A DNA stretch of 64,000 nt, from positions 10,275,517 through 10,339,516 of the forward strand of contig OX235263.1 of assembly GCA_944472135.2 (NCBI GenBank), read 5' to 3'. Position numbers and translations under genes: made by a program. The stretch is from Trichobilharzia regenti (Eukaryota; Platyhelminthes; Trematoda; Strigeidida; Schistosomatidae). The notes under the pieces are model-generated. The model ran no database searches and had not been told where the DNA came from. It saw only the letters and a list, made by a program, of their open reading frames with translations. Shown here piece after piece: positions 20,357 through 31,015 of this stretch. Each line of letters opens with the position of its first letter. The first letter of the stretch is position 1.

Positions 20357-22148
20357 AAATTTTGGACTCAGAAAGACCACATAGCCCATAGGGTTTCGTT
20401 GGCGAGGGTCAGTAGTAGACCGTCGCTCCTTCTGGAACACATGCGTAGACTATGATCACGCTCTGGTTCGCACACGATTATGCTTACGCCTTAGTGGACG
20501 GCAGCGAAAATGTTACGTCCTCAACTAGATAGAGACACTGAGTCCTTATTTAAGGAAGAAATAGTGAAACGAGCTTCTGAGGTCGACAGCACGACTTTCC
20601 CTGAGGTAGCCTGGCACAACATACAGTTAGCTGTAGACACAGCTGTAAAAGCTGTTCATAAGCTAAAGCCTAAAGTTAGTAAAAGCCATTGGATCCCTAC
20701 CACCTCATCCGAACTGATTAACGCAAGAAGACTGATTCCAGCGAGCTCCGATTATGATGAGGAGCGAAAGGTACTCAAACGAAAACTAACAAAAGTCTTC
20801 GCAGCGACCGTGAACATTGTTGGGTGACAAAAGCAAAAGATATGGAAAATACATCGGCGGTTGGTAACACCAGACAACTATTTAGGCTTATCAGGGAAAA
20901 AGGTGGTAATAGGCAAATGATAAGTGAAATAATTTCTGAGAAGAATGTCACTATAATTAGCTCTCATGATAGACGACGGGAACGCTGGAAAGAACACTAT
21001 GAGGAGCAGTTTAATTGGCCTACAGCCACGCTTAACCTGCCGAACATTCAACACCTCTCTGAATGGCATATAGACACAGGTCCTCCTTCCTTAACTAAGG
21101 TTACTAAGACTGTCACTAGTCTGAGACTAGGCAAAGCAGCAGGACCTGATGGAATGACTCCAGAGGTATTTAAGTACGGTGGAGACAGTTTATTGTCTGC
21201 ATTAACTGAGGTACTAGGCACTGTCTGGGAATCAGAAGAAGTCCCATCGGGTTGGTGTAAGTCACTAATTATCCCCACATACAAGAAGGGAGACAAGTCT
21301 TCCTGTGATAATCACAAAGGGATTAGCTTGACTAATGTAGTATCTAAAGTTCTAGGCTCAATAATCATGCGCAGACTAAGTGGTGCTGGGGAGGCACAAA
21401 CACGAGAGAGCCAGACAGGCTTTAGACCAGGAAGAGGGTGTATTGATCATATATTCACCCTCCGACAGATTCCAGAACATAGGAATTCCTACCGGCGCCC
21501 AACAATCACTATATTCCTTGACCTAAAGGCGGAATTCGATTCTGTCGATCGAGAGGTTCTCTGAAGATGCTTGGCTGTAAAGATAATGCCGAGAAAATAC
21601 ACTGCACTGATTAAGGCACTCTACTCGTACTCACGCAGCCAGGTGAAGGTTTACGGCGGGTTGTTGTCTGAACTGGTGACGATTAGTGGTCCCGTCAAGG
21701 ATGCTCATTATTCCTATTTCCATTCAACACCATCAGAGATGTATTAATGTACTTAACCCAAACTCACTTAAGCGACTCAGGGGTTGACTTGTTACCATCA
21801 GGGAATAATCTTGTTGATTTAGAATATGCAGACGATATAGTCCTTCTAGGCGAAGATGCTGACAAAATGCAGAGTCCTCTGAACACCTTGAGCTGCAATC
21901 TACGAATACTTGGCATGCGATTCGCTCTTATCAAATATAAGATGATGGTACAGGACTGGACTGGACTACATGGACTCCTAGTTTAGAAATAGGGAAAGAA
22001 GTGGTAGAGAACGTCGACCGCTTGACGTATTTGAGAAGTACCACCAGCCCCAACGGGTTGATCTCTGACGAAATCTCCGTACGGATACACAGGGCTAGTT
22101 TCGAATATGCAAAGTTCTATGTCCAAAACAGACAGACAGATGCTGTTT
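20357..22148 (+). mobile_element. RTE-C non-LTR retrotransposon, truncated at both ends
   Basis: An RTE-type polyprotein relic from the end of the endonuclease (SLLLEHMRR near 20430) to the beginning of the connection domain (TSPNGLISDEISVRIH near 22045). It interrupts the PLE arm. The left flank AAATTTTGG (20347-20355) and right flank AAATATTTTGAA (22149-22160) look like an imperfect target duplication. The family's 3' end (see 47060-47790) is missing, which is unusual for a 3'-primed element. Confidence 0.8.
20510..21990 (+). pseudogene. RTE-C reverse transcriptase relic
   Basis: Three open stretches in changing frames. 20510-20827 is the region between endonuclease and RT. 20824-21564 has GKAAGPDGMTPEVFKYGG (about residues 103-120), IIPTYKKGDKSSCDNHKGI, ESQTGFRPGRGCIDHIF and motif A as FLDLKAEFDSVDREV. 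After the stop at 21562-21564, RQGC is readable out of frame near 21691. 21747-21986 carries motif C as LEYADDIVLLG. All RT blocks are recognisable in order, but at least three frame breaks make it non-functional. Confidence 0.8.
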
Positions 22149-22990
22149 GAAATATTTTGAACGACATTATTAACGGTGATTATGACGATAGCAAAACAAT
22201 GATCATAAGTTGTGCGCAGGGAATGATAAGAATAACGATGGTAGTAACATGTGTCTATGTCGACAATTCAGTAAATAAATCAATTAGGTCGTCTTAAAAG
22301 TTACGTAATACTAAAGGTAAGTGAAATGGACAGATAATCGGAGTTTAAATAAATATCATAAAAGTACGAAAGAAATGGAAAAGAAGAAAGTATGGGAGGG
22401 TTTTGATTAGAATTCACCTAGAGAAACAAGGGAGAGAGAGAGACGAAGAAAATACAAAATTCTTTTGCTGTATGCAAAGATACAAAGATTGTTCTCTCGA
22501 ATTGATTCCCATAGCTTGGACTATGTATTTAACAGGCGGGTTTGAGTTCTGTTTGAAAGGTTTGATGGAATACGAGAGATAACTTTGAAGGCACTTCTTC
22601 TTCTTCTTCTGTCCACTTGGTGACCGCTATCACCAATCAAATGAGGCAAAATAGAACTTCTTATAGAAGATCTAATTGAAAACAACAATATCGTTCACTT
22701 AAATGTCTTGTTCTGATATATCATACAGTGAAATAGTGTTATTTGCTGAATGATTATAAGCAATAAGGTGTGCTCGAAATATCATCTGAGACTTTATCAA
22801 GTAAATTTACTGAATGATGGAAGCACTACTTATATTTTAAATTCCGACTTTTTGGCAGTTTCGTCCTTCTGTGTATGTTTATCATTCATGTCATCCTTAT
22901 TACTATAATAATTATTTTTCATTCTTATAATCTTCAATATGCACTTCCGGATAAATCTGTCAGAGCAATTATGAAATGATGTCGGTCACA
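22149..22990 (-). repeat. Left arm of a long PLE inverted repeat
   Basis: Almost exact reverse complement of about 30045-30885; over 22282-22342 I count only about two differences. Both arms show the phrase AGATCTAATTGAAAACAACA (22666-22685; in reverse near 30325-30345), which recurs on the plus strand near 30970 after CCTGAAGA. A CTTCTTCTTCTTCT run is at 22596-22609. A direct partial copy of 22230-22345 follows at about 23035-23150. Confidence 0.75.
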
Positions 22991-23389
22991 TCACCAATCA
23001 AATCAGTCAACATGGATAAGTTGTGTGCAGGTGGTGATAACAATAACGAAGGTTGTAAATGTGTATACGTAGACAATTCAATAAATAAATAAATTAGGTC
23101 AAATCACAAAAGTTACGTAATATCAAAGCTGAAGTGGACAGATAATCACAATCACCGGAACATGTAGTTATTTCAGTGTTGCATGCTAATATCACGGAAA
23201 AATTACGCAGATACAAGAGGATGGGTGAGTATATAACAGGTTTATAGATATCTGTAAGCATTTATCAGACCACTAAATAAGACATTTTTGTATTTTGATG
23301 TCACATATTGCAAATTCAGGTGGTTTCAAGCCTCTAGCTCGATAATTTTTCGAACACGGTTTTGTTCTTAATCATTACAGACATCACAA

Positions 23390-23567
23390 CACAGATTCCT
23401 TTCAAACTGTCATTACGGCAGCAGAATTTTCAAGAATGTTGAGGCTGGTATGAAGTCATTTCTGTCACATGCATTCTCAGTGGATTCGATAATTGAAATT
23501 TTGAGTTATCAGTCTCTCCATCCATTTTGTTATACGATCAAAGTCTTGAAATATATTAAAACAGGGT
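23390..23567 (-). repeat. PLE lineage C fragment, left of the RTE-A insertion
   Basis: GTGGATTCGATAATTGAAAT and the flanks resemble, in reverse, the piece at 28807-28960 on the other side of RTE-A. Both match the tail seen at 14740-14790 and 55340-55380. Before RTE-A arrived this was a head-to-head pair of PLE ends. Confidence 0.5.
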
Positions 23568-23580
23568 TAGAGGAAGACTG
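23568..23580 (+). repeat. Target-site duplication of RTE-A, left copy
   Basis: TAGAGGAAGACTG, identical to 28807-28819. The bases beyond both copies differ, so the duplication is 13 bp. It defines the RTE-A insertion as 23581-28806, including a later PLE insertion in its tail. Confidence 0.85.
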
Positions 23581-23624
23581 CAACCCCACCTAGTAAACAA
23601 TATTGCTACAGAATCTTCAGCACG

Positions 23625-24527
23625 ATGAACCTCTTTGCACCAAAAGAAAAAGTCTGTGTGGGGACATGGAACGTCCGAACCATGTACGAGACAGGGAAAG
23701 GTGCCCAGATCGCAAACGAGATGAAAAGATATGGAATCCAAGTGCTGGGAATATGTGAAAGCAGATGGAACGGGAATGGAATCATCAAATTGTCAACGGG
23801 TGAGTCAGTGATCTACTCCGGTCACCCAGAAGATAACCACACGCACACCGAGGGCGTGGCTATCATGATGTCACCAACGGCAACAAAGCCCCTGATGCAA
23901 TGGCAGGCGATCTCATCCAGGATAATGACCACCAGATTCAACTCAAAAGGAAGGAAAGTGTCAATCATACAATGTTATGCACCCACAAACAACGCAGACC
24001 TCGAAAAGAAGGAAGAATTCTACAGACAACTACAGGCAACAATGGACAATACTCCAGCTGGTGATATTAAAATACTAATGGGAGACATGAACGCCAAACT
24101 GGGACCAGACAACACAGGAAGGGAACTCATCATGGGTAGAGAAGCTCTTGGAGAAATGAATGAAAACGGAGAACTCTTCGCCGACTTCTGCGCCTTCAAC
24201 GAACTAGTGATTGGTGGCAGTGTATACAAACACAAAGATATCCACAAGGCTACATGGGTGTCACCAGATGGGCAAACCAAAAACCAAATTGACTTCATCT
24301 CAATGCTGCTCAAGGAAGTGGAGGCGCAGCCTACTGGACACAAAAGCAAGAAGAGGAGCAGACGTTGGCTCAGACCACTATCTCGTACAAGGGACAATCC
24401 AAATCAAACTAAAAGCTTTCAGAGAAGGAGGAGCTGCAGACAGACCACAAGCCAAGTTCAACACTCAAAAGCTGAAGGACCAGGCTACAAAGGACATCTT
24501 CATTGCAAGCGTAAAGGACAAAGCTGA
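23625..24527 (+). pseudogene. RTE-A apurinic-type endonuclease domain
   Basis: ATG at 23625. The protein opens with VCVGTWNVRTMYETG, then GICESRWNGNG, IQCYAPTNN, ILMGDMNAKLG and NQIDFIS (about residues 220-226). These are the catalytic blocks of the exonuclease/endonuclease/phosphatase fold that nicks target DNA. The expected continuation WRRSLLDTKARRGADVG appears in the +1 frame from about 24330, so a frameshift lies near 24305-24330. Beyond that the open frame to 24527 is out of register. Cellular proteins annotated 'craniofacial development protein 2' derive from the same domain. Confidence 0.85.
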
Positions 24528-25785
24528 GACACAAATCAACACAAGCGAAGAGGTCGGCGTCGAAAAGCACTGGAACAACTTGAAAACGGTGTGGAGCCAA
24601 ACCTGCATGGAAGTTCTAGGCAGAAAGATGAGACAGGACAAACAGTGGCTCACTATGGACACTTGGAGACTAACAGAAGAGAGAAGGACAGTGAAACAAA
24701 AGATTATCCAGTGCACTGACGAGCAACAAAAACAGGAGTTGAATGCAAGCTACAATACACTGAACAAAAGAGTGAAGAAGAGTGCCAGGGAAGACAAAAG
24801 AAAATATTATGAAGCCATGGGAAGTGAAGTGGAACAAGCTGCAGGCAAAGGAGACCTCGCCACACTCTACCAAACAACTAGGCACCGATCGGGAAAAAGT
24901 TCGATGCAGATTAAGCCAGTCAAGGATGACAATGGAAAGTCAATCACCAAAGAGGTGGAACAAAGGAAACACTGGGCTGAACACTTCAAAAGACTTCTAA
25001 ATCGACCGCCACCTACAACGCGCCCAACAATACCAACAACGGAAGCAGAACTACCAGTGAACATCGACCCTCCGACGAAATCAGAGGTCCTGAATGCAGT
25101 CAAGATGCTAAAAACCGGGAAAGCAGCAGGACCAGATGGAATCCCAGCAGAAGCATTGAAAATGGACCCAGAGACAACAGCGGACTTGATGACACCACTA
25201 CTGGAGAAGGTGTGGAAAGAGGGCAAAGTACCTGAGGATTGGAAGAAAGGATACTTATTCAAACTACCAAAGAAAGGAGACTTAAGTCAATGTAAAAACT
25301 GGCGCGAAATTATGCTCCTGTCCATTCCAACCAAAATACTAAGCCGCATCATCCTGGAGAGAATCAAACACGCCAACCTGGATGAAAAACTTCGACCGGA
25401 ACAGGCTGGATTCAGGAGAAACAAATCATGTGTTGATCAAACCGCCACACTACGGATCATCATTGAACAAAGCTTGGAATGGCAGTCACCTCTCTATCTC
25501 AACTTCATCGACTTTGAAAAGGCCTTCGACAGCGTCGATCGAGAGGTGATTTGGCAACTACTTCGCTACTACGGGGTGCCATCGACAATTATACATCTCA
25601 TCCAACAGTTATACGACAATGCTGCATGCCAAGTAATCCACAACGGGAAACTTACCGAAGCCTTCGAAGTGAGGACGGGAGTGAGACAAGGCTGTGTACT
25701 ATCACCAATGATTTTCCTGATTGCAGTAGATTGGATAATGCGACAGACAACCGGCAATGAGGAAACAGGCATAAAATGGACCCAC
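24330..25785 (+). pseudogene. RTE-A reverse transcriptase, fingers and palm
   Basis: In the frame open from 24211 to 25833: RRGADVGSDHYLVQG (end of the endonuclease), a basic linker, GKAAGPDGIPAEAL (about residues 305-318), FKLPKKGDLSQCKNWR, EQAGFRRNKSCVDQ, motif A FIDFEKAFDSVDREV (about residues 432-446) and GVRQGCVLSPMIFLIAVDW (about residues 490-508). The GWRPI-type block reads NWREIMLLS instead of the usual form. Near 25775-25795 the frame is lost just before motif C. Confidence 0.85.
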
Positions 25786-26640
25786 ACAAAAAGAACTTGG
25801 AGGATCTGGACTTCGCCGATGATATATGTCTGATTTCCCACAACCTGGAAGATATGCAAGTGAAAAACAACAAGCTGGCAGAAGAAGCACCAAAGATAGG
25901 ACTTCAGGTGAACATAGAGAAAACAGAGGTGATGAAGATTCCTGGTGAACACCAACAGCAACAACAACAACAGACAATAATCAGCCAGTATAAATGGGAG
26001 GAACCTGAAAGAAACAACTTCCTTTACCTACCTGCCTAACTGGGAAGCATCGTTTCAACTACAGGAGGACGGAAGTGACGAGGATATCAAAGCCAGAATC
26101 GGAAAAGCAAGACAAGCTTTCTTTACTCTTAAGTCTGAGTGGAAGTCAACAGCACTCAGAATCAAAAATAAGGTCCGGATTTTCAACTCCAATGTAAAAT
26201 CTGTGCTTCTATATGGGTCAGAGACTTGGCGAGTCATAAAGAGCATCTCAAACAAATTTCAGACCTTCATCAACAGTTGTCTTCGCTCAATACTCAAGAT
26301 CAGATGACCGGGGAGAAAAGATCAGCAACAAAGATCTCTGAGAGCGAACGAACCAGGAACCAATTGTGAAACAAATAAGGAGGAAATAATGGAGATGGAG
26401 TGGCCACATTCTGAGGAAACCATCCAGCGACATCACTAGACAAGCCATCGCTCGAGTGGAACCCGAAAGGGAAACGGCGAGTTGGCCGTCAGTGCAAGGG
26501 TGACTTGAAGGAGGTGATGTGAAGAGGAGATGAAAGCATGTGGGGAGACGTGGAGCCAGGTGATGAAAACGCTGGCAGAGAACCGAACGCAATGGAGACG
26601 CGCGGCTAAAGCCCTATGTTCCTCTAGGAACTAGAGGATA
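25776..26640 (+). pseudogene. RTE-A motif C and C-terminal region
   Basis: The frame 25776-26039 gives LEDLDFADDICLISHNL with the catalytic Asp pair, then KTEVMKIPGEHQQQ. An inserted CTACCTGC-like duplication around 26025-26045 creates a stop. Beyond it, out of frame, are ETWRVIKSIS and VEPEREAASW-like pieces and the final PMFL-type end. It corresponds to the intact version at 1-792. Confidence 0.8.
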
Positions 26641-27268
26641 TAATTAGATTATATACCTCCAAACCAAGTTCAATTTTAACGGTTTGAAAATATCTGGGCA
26701 TTGGGTATATGATATTCATAATAATAGAGGTTCATTTTGTATTTCCCAATGAATGAAAAAACAAAACGATATCGCTGTTTTTACTGACGTTTCGCTATTT
26801 AATGCTAATAGCTTTCTCAGAGTATTATTAAACCAGAATTTACAAAATCTCAGCATATATATAACAAAGAGTTAGGGGATGAGAAAAATATAGACTTAGT
26901 TCAACTTAAAAGGACATATTGAAAGTCAAAATAACAATGAAGATTGTTCAAACCAAATATCAAAGGTAATAGTATATCTGTTATTATATCAAAATAAAGT
27001 TTACTAACTTGATCATCGTTTGTTAGTCTGGGGTCATTTTTGGTTGTCATGTTGGAGAATTGGTAAAGATAACAAAACTAAGTGTAGGCTGTGAAATACT
27101 TGATCACCATTCGTCAGTCTGGGTCGTTTTTTGTTGCCAAGTTGGTGAACTGGTGAAGATAGTAAAATCAAGTGTAGATTGTTGGATTTTGTCAGTGTGT
27201 AGCATTATGAAAGTAGTGTGTGTTTACATAGTGAACATGCTCATCACATTTACGTTGATTTTGCTACT

Positions 27269-27601
27269 TCATGGGGGAGGGTGTTTTAGCCAGGTTAGAT
27301 TCTGTTTTAGTCCATCATTCCTATTCAGGCTATTTGGATTCCACTTGATATGAAGTGCTTCTGATATTAGACGTTCTGTGTGATTTCTGAATTGGTTTTT
27401 CTGGATGAGGATTTCAATATTGTCAAAATCAATTTTGTGGCCTGATTCTATAGCATGTAGACCTATGGCTGATGATTTTTGAAGTTTTTCTAGTTCACTA
27501 ACTGGATTTCTTGGTGGTCGAAGAGGTGCTCTACGGTGTTCATTTCTTCTGATTTTGATTTGTCGAGATGTTTGTCCGATGCAGATCGCATCACATTCCA
27601 A
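27269..27601 (-). pseudogene. PLE GIY-YIG endonuclease, left arm copy
   Basis: 110 codons, the protein being the same as on the plus strand at 27897-28229. It begins ECDAICIGQTSRQIKIRRNE, a GIY-YIG core with the conserved Arg and E-H pair, then AIESGHKIDFDNIEIL. The GIY half (VYKIKC) lies just upstream in a shifted frame, so the N-terminus is broken by a frameshift shared by both arms. Confidence 0.75.
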
Positions 27602-27896
27602 GGAAGCATTTTATTTTATAGACACAATTAGATAGTGAATCTCTAGGGATTTGGTCTTTTATATGGACAAGGTTGTTTTGAAGTGTGTCCGATGCTTTGA
27701 AGAAAAATCTAATGTCGAGCTGATTGAGTACTCTTCTAAGCAGAGACGTCAGACGATATTAGAAGAATACTCAATCAGCTCGACATTAGATTTTTCTTCA
27801 AAGCATCGGACACACTTCAAAACAACCTTGTCCATACAAAAGACCAAATCCCTAGAGATTCACTATCTAATTGTGTCTATAAAATAAAATGCTTCC

Positions 27897-28229
27897 TTGG
27901 AATGTGATGCGATCTGCATCGGACAAACATCTCGACAAATCAAAATCAGAAGAAATGAACACCGTAGAGCACCTCTTCGACCACCAAGAAATCCAGTTAG
28001 TGAACTAGAAAAACTTCAAAAATCATCAGCCATAGGTCTACATGCTATAGAATCAGGCCACAAAATTGATTTTGACAATATTGAAATCCTCATCCAGAAA
28101 AACCAATTCAGAAATCACACAGAACGTCTAATATCAGAAGCACTTCATATCAAGTGGAATCCAAATAGCCTGAATAGGAATGATGGACTAAAACAGAATC
28201 TGACCTGGCTAAAACACCCTCCCCCATGA
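27897..28229 (+). pseudogene. PLE GIY-YIG endonuclease, right arm copy
   Basis: Mirror image of 27269-27601 with an identical 110-residue reading and the same upstream frameshift. Upstream in the arm (27790-27880) is the linker ASDTLQNNLVHTKDQIPRD. Two proteins identical on opposite strands would be predicted here by gene finders, but both are parts of one dead element. Confidence 0.75.
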
Positions 28230-28673
28230 AGTAGCAAAATCAACGCAAATGTGGTGAGTAAGTTCACTATGTAAATGCACACTACTTTCATGATTCTACA
28301 CACTGATAAAATCCAACAATCTACACTTGATTTTGCTATCTTCACCAGTTCACCAACTTGACAACAAAAAACGACCCAGACTGACGAATGGTGATCAAGT
28401 ATTTCACAGCCTACACTTAGTTTTGTTATCTTTACCAATTCTCCAACATGACAACCAAAAATGACCCCAGACTAACAAACGATGATCAAGTTAGTAAACT
28501 TTATTTTGATATAATAACAGATATACTATTACCTTTGATATTTGGTTTGAACAATCTTCATTGTTATTTTGACTTTCAATATGTCCTTTTAAGTTGAACT
28601 AAGTCTATATTTTTCTCATCCCCTAACTCTTTGTTATATATATGCTGAGATTTTGTAAATTCTGGTTTAATAA

Positions 28674-28716
28674 TACTCTGAGAAAGCTATTAGCATTAAA
28701 TAGCGAAACGTCAGTA
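28674..28716 (+). ncRNA. Hammerhead-like motif in a PLE terminal repeat (core altered)
   Basis: TACT, CTGAGAA, a six-pair stem GCTATT/AATAGC, GAAAC, GTC and AGTA lie in hammerhead order, with TACT/AGTA forming stem I and a two-pair, loopless stem III. The core should be CUGANGA; here position 8 is A, not G. The same motif is mirrored at 26782-26824 and varied at about 42415-42460. Penelope-like elements are known to encode minimal hammerheads; this one looks defective. Confidence 0.45.
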
Positions 28717-28782
28717 AAAACAGCGATATCGTTTTGTTTTTTCATTCATTGGGAAATACAAAATGAACCTCTATTATAATAA

Positions 28783-28819
28783 AGGATATAATAATAATAA
28801 TAATAATAGAGGAAGACTG
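28783..28819 (+). repeat. RTE-A tail remainder and right target duplication
   Basis: AGGATATAATAATAATAATA continues the RTE-A 3' tail after the nested PLE. It is followed by TAGAGGAAGACTG (28807-28819), the right copy of the RTE-A target duplication. Confidence 0.85.
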
Positions 28820-28975
28820 ATAATTGAAGCTTCACTTATGGAATAAACTCAGAATCCATGCGTGGGAATAATTTTGTACTTGCACCGGGAACCTGGAAAA
28901 TTCCAATGCCCCCACGAGCAACTGGAAGGAATAACGAGGACGTGAAAAGGCAAATTTCGAAGTTAATAATAATTA
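28807..28975 (+). repeat. PLE lineage C fragment, right of RTE-A
   Basis: GATAATTGAAGC, then GGAATAATTTTGTACTTGCAC and CCTGGAAAATTCCAATGCCC, resembles 55360-55420 (plus) and the reverse of 23400-23567. Confidence 0.5.
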
Positions 28976-30044
28976 TAGCTTTATCCCGAGAAATGCATTT
29001 ATAAACAATACAGAATTTCCAGCAGTTTTGCTATTCTAAAATATTTACCCCTTATGCAGAAACTGTTTTTAGTGGTTCTTATAGTTGAGTCCTTATGAGG
29101 ACTTTACCTGCAGTTACGCATCGGCGTTGGCTTAATCGTGATGTATGGTTTCCAGGGTCGACCTTTTATAACCTTTCGTCTCCAAGAAAAGGAGACAGCA
29201 TAACCGGCTTGCTGGTCATTTGACGAAAACAATTTACTACCGTCACTACTCTACTCACCAGCAGCACGGTTTCACCCTCAGAGCATCAACATACTGTGAG
29301 CGGCTTCCACTGTGATAGTAACTACCCTTACTCTAACCTTTATCCGAACGGCCTTTTTAGAATGATAGTACCAGCGGAAATATTTGTTTCAATCACTGTA
29401 TATTCTTGACTCATCGAGGTATACAAGTGCGATCATCGCGAAAGAGTAGCGGCTATCGGTGGGGCTGCAAAAATCTGTCATTCACGAAATGAGTTCTCTC
29501 CTGAAGCATGGTTGTAATACCAAACGAAATACTTTTCGGGACTCTTTTGTATGTTAGCTTGATATGGACAACATCAGTTTGATTGGAACTGAGTTGTAGT
29601 TAATCTCGGAACTAGACCTGTAGTGTTAAGCAATGAAAGCCACTAAGCTTGTAAGTTTACAAGCTCTTATCCATTGAGGTGTCTCAGACATGCGTTAATT
29701 ATCCCAGGCGACACTTTTCCACGACATCGGCTAAGATAGCATTAATCTGAAAATACTGAATGGAAATGAATGCTGAGATTAAACTAATCCATGAAATTGT
29801 TGAATACTGGTCTTAGCCCTTATAAGTAGACGTAGACTGACTGACTGGGGTCATTTTGAATGCCAAGAATCACAACTTGGAGACAACTAGTGGTACGATT
29901 TGAAATCATACAGAATGGCATGAGTGTATTCACCGGGTCACATTCAAAGTCATCAGGACAAACGATTATTGTATTCGTAAAGTTAGAGCTGAATACAACA
30001 CACATTTCACTGATATTCACTTAATCGTATCACATTCATTGGTT
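28976..30044. other. Region without clear assignment; weak tRNA-like relic near 29600-29700
   Basis: No RT, endonuclease or SINE motif is readable in 28976-29600. On the minus strand of about 29695-29665, CTCAATGGATAAGAG resembles an A-box, with no convincing B-box behind it, so at most a decayed tRNA-headed repeat. Confidence 0.3.
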
Positions 30045-31015
30045 GACATTTCATAATTGCTCTGACAGATTTATCCGGAAGTGCATATTGAAGATTACAA
30101 GAATGAAAAATAATTATTATAGTAATAAGGATGACATGAATGATAAACATACACAGAAGGACGAAACTGCCAAAAAGTCGGAATTTACAATATTAGTAGT
30201 ACTTCCATCATTCAGTAAATTTACTTGATAAAGTCTCAGATGATATTTCGAGCACACCTTATTGCTTATAATCATTCAGCAAATAACACTATTTCACTGT
30301 ATGATATATCAGAACAAGACATTTAAGTGAACGATATTGTTGTTTTCAATAAGATCTTCTATAAGAAGTTCTATTTTGCCTCATTTGATTGGTGATGGCG
30401 GTCACCAAGTGGACAGAAGAAGAAGAAGAAGTGCCTTCAAAGTTATCACTCGTATTCCATCAAACCTTTCAAACAGAACTCAAACCCGCCTGTTAAATAC
30501 ATAGTCCAAGCTATGGGAATCAATTCGAGAGAACAATCTTTGTATCTTTGCATACAGCAAAAGAATTTTGTATTTTCTTCGTCTCTCTCTCTCCCTTGTT
30601 TCCCTAGGTGAATTCTAATCAAAACCCTCCCACACTTTCTTCTTTTCCATTTCTTTCGTACTTTTATGATATTTATTTAAACTCCGATTATCTGTCCACT
30701 TCACTTACCTTTAGTATTACGTAACTTTTAGGACGACCTAATTGATTTATTTACTGAATTGTCGACATAGACACATATTACTACCATCGTTATTCTTATC
30801 ATTCCCTGCGCACAACTTATGATCATTGTTTTGCTATCGTCATAATCATCGTTATTAATATCGTTCAAAATATTCGCCACATTATTATTATTATTTGATC
30901 CACAAACTCACCGTCACTGGTTAAATTCCGTTGTATATATAAAGCTATGTAAATTAGATTACAGCCTGAAGAAGATCTAATTGAAAACAACAATATTGCT
31001 TGCCTATTATATGTC
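30045..31015 (+). repeat. Right arm of the long PLE inverted repeat
   Basis: Reverse complement of 22149-22990 (to about 30885) and, beyond that, of 20240-20353 (about 30890-31010). The left arm was therefore one piece before RTE-C split it. Near 30965 is CCTGAAGAAGATCTAATTGA, a hammerhead-like half (CTGAAGA). The same terminal sequence recurs, single, at 62560-63400. Confidence 0.75.

Larger units (their letters stand above)
23581..26644 (+). mobile_element. RTE-A retrotransposon, near full length
   Basis: Starts in the 5' UTR (a variant of GTTGCTACAGAAACTTCAGC), continues through the endonuclease (23625-24320), RT (24330-26300) and C-terminal region, and ends with CCTCTAGGAACTAGAGGATA and the ATA tail. 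The tail is interrupted at 26644 by a PLE and resumes at 28783. The 5' end is slightly short compared with 53500-53735. At least three frameshifts and later stops (for example TGA at 26305-26307) make it non-autonomous. Confidence 0.9.
26645..28782. mobile_element. PLE palindrome with about 1-kb arms, nested in the RTE-A tail
   Basis: The arms 26726-27739 and 27759-28772 are reverse complements about axis 27749, separated by only 19 bp (27740-27758). Each carries the same endonuclease coding piece. The left arm runs about 80 bp further out. The RTE tail string AGGATATAAT stands on both sides (26635-26644 and 28783-28792), a probable 10-bp target duplication. Related single copies are at 42360-42580 and 60090-61040. 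Confidence 0.9.

Noticed and set aside
23625..24527. Host 'craniofacial development protein 2' gene
   Set aside because: The similarity is to the RTE endonuclease from which such annotations derive. The frame runs into RT remnants and is inside an RTE target duplication.
24867..25262. 131-codon minus-strand open frame
   Set aside because: Antisense shadow of the RTE-A reverse transcriptase.
26645..28782. DNA transposon with 1-kb terminal inverted repeats
   Set aside because: The arms encode a PLE endonuclease and end in PLE terminal sequence; there is no transposase and almost no internal region.
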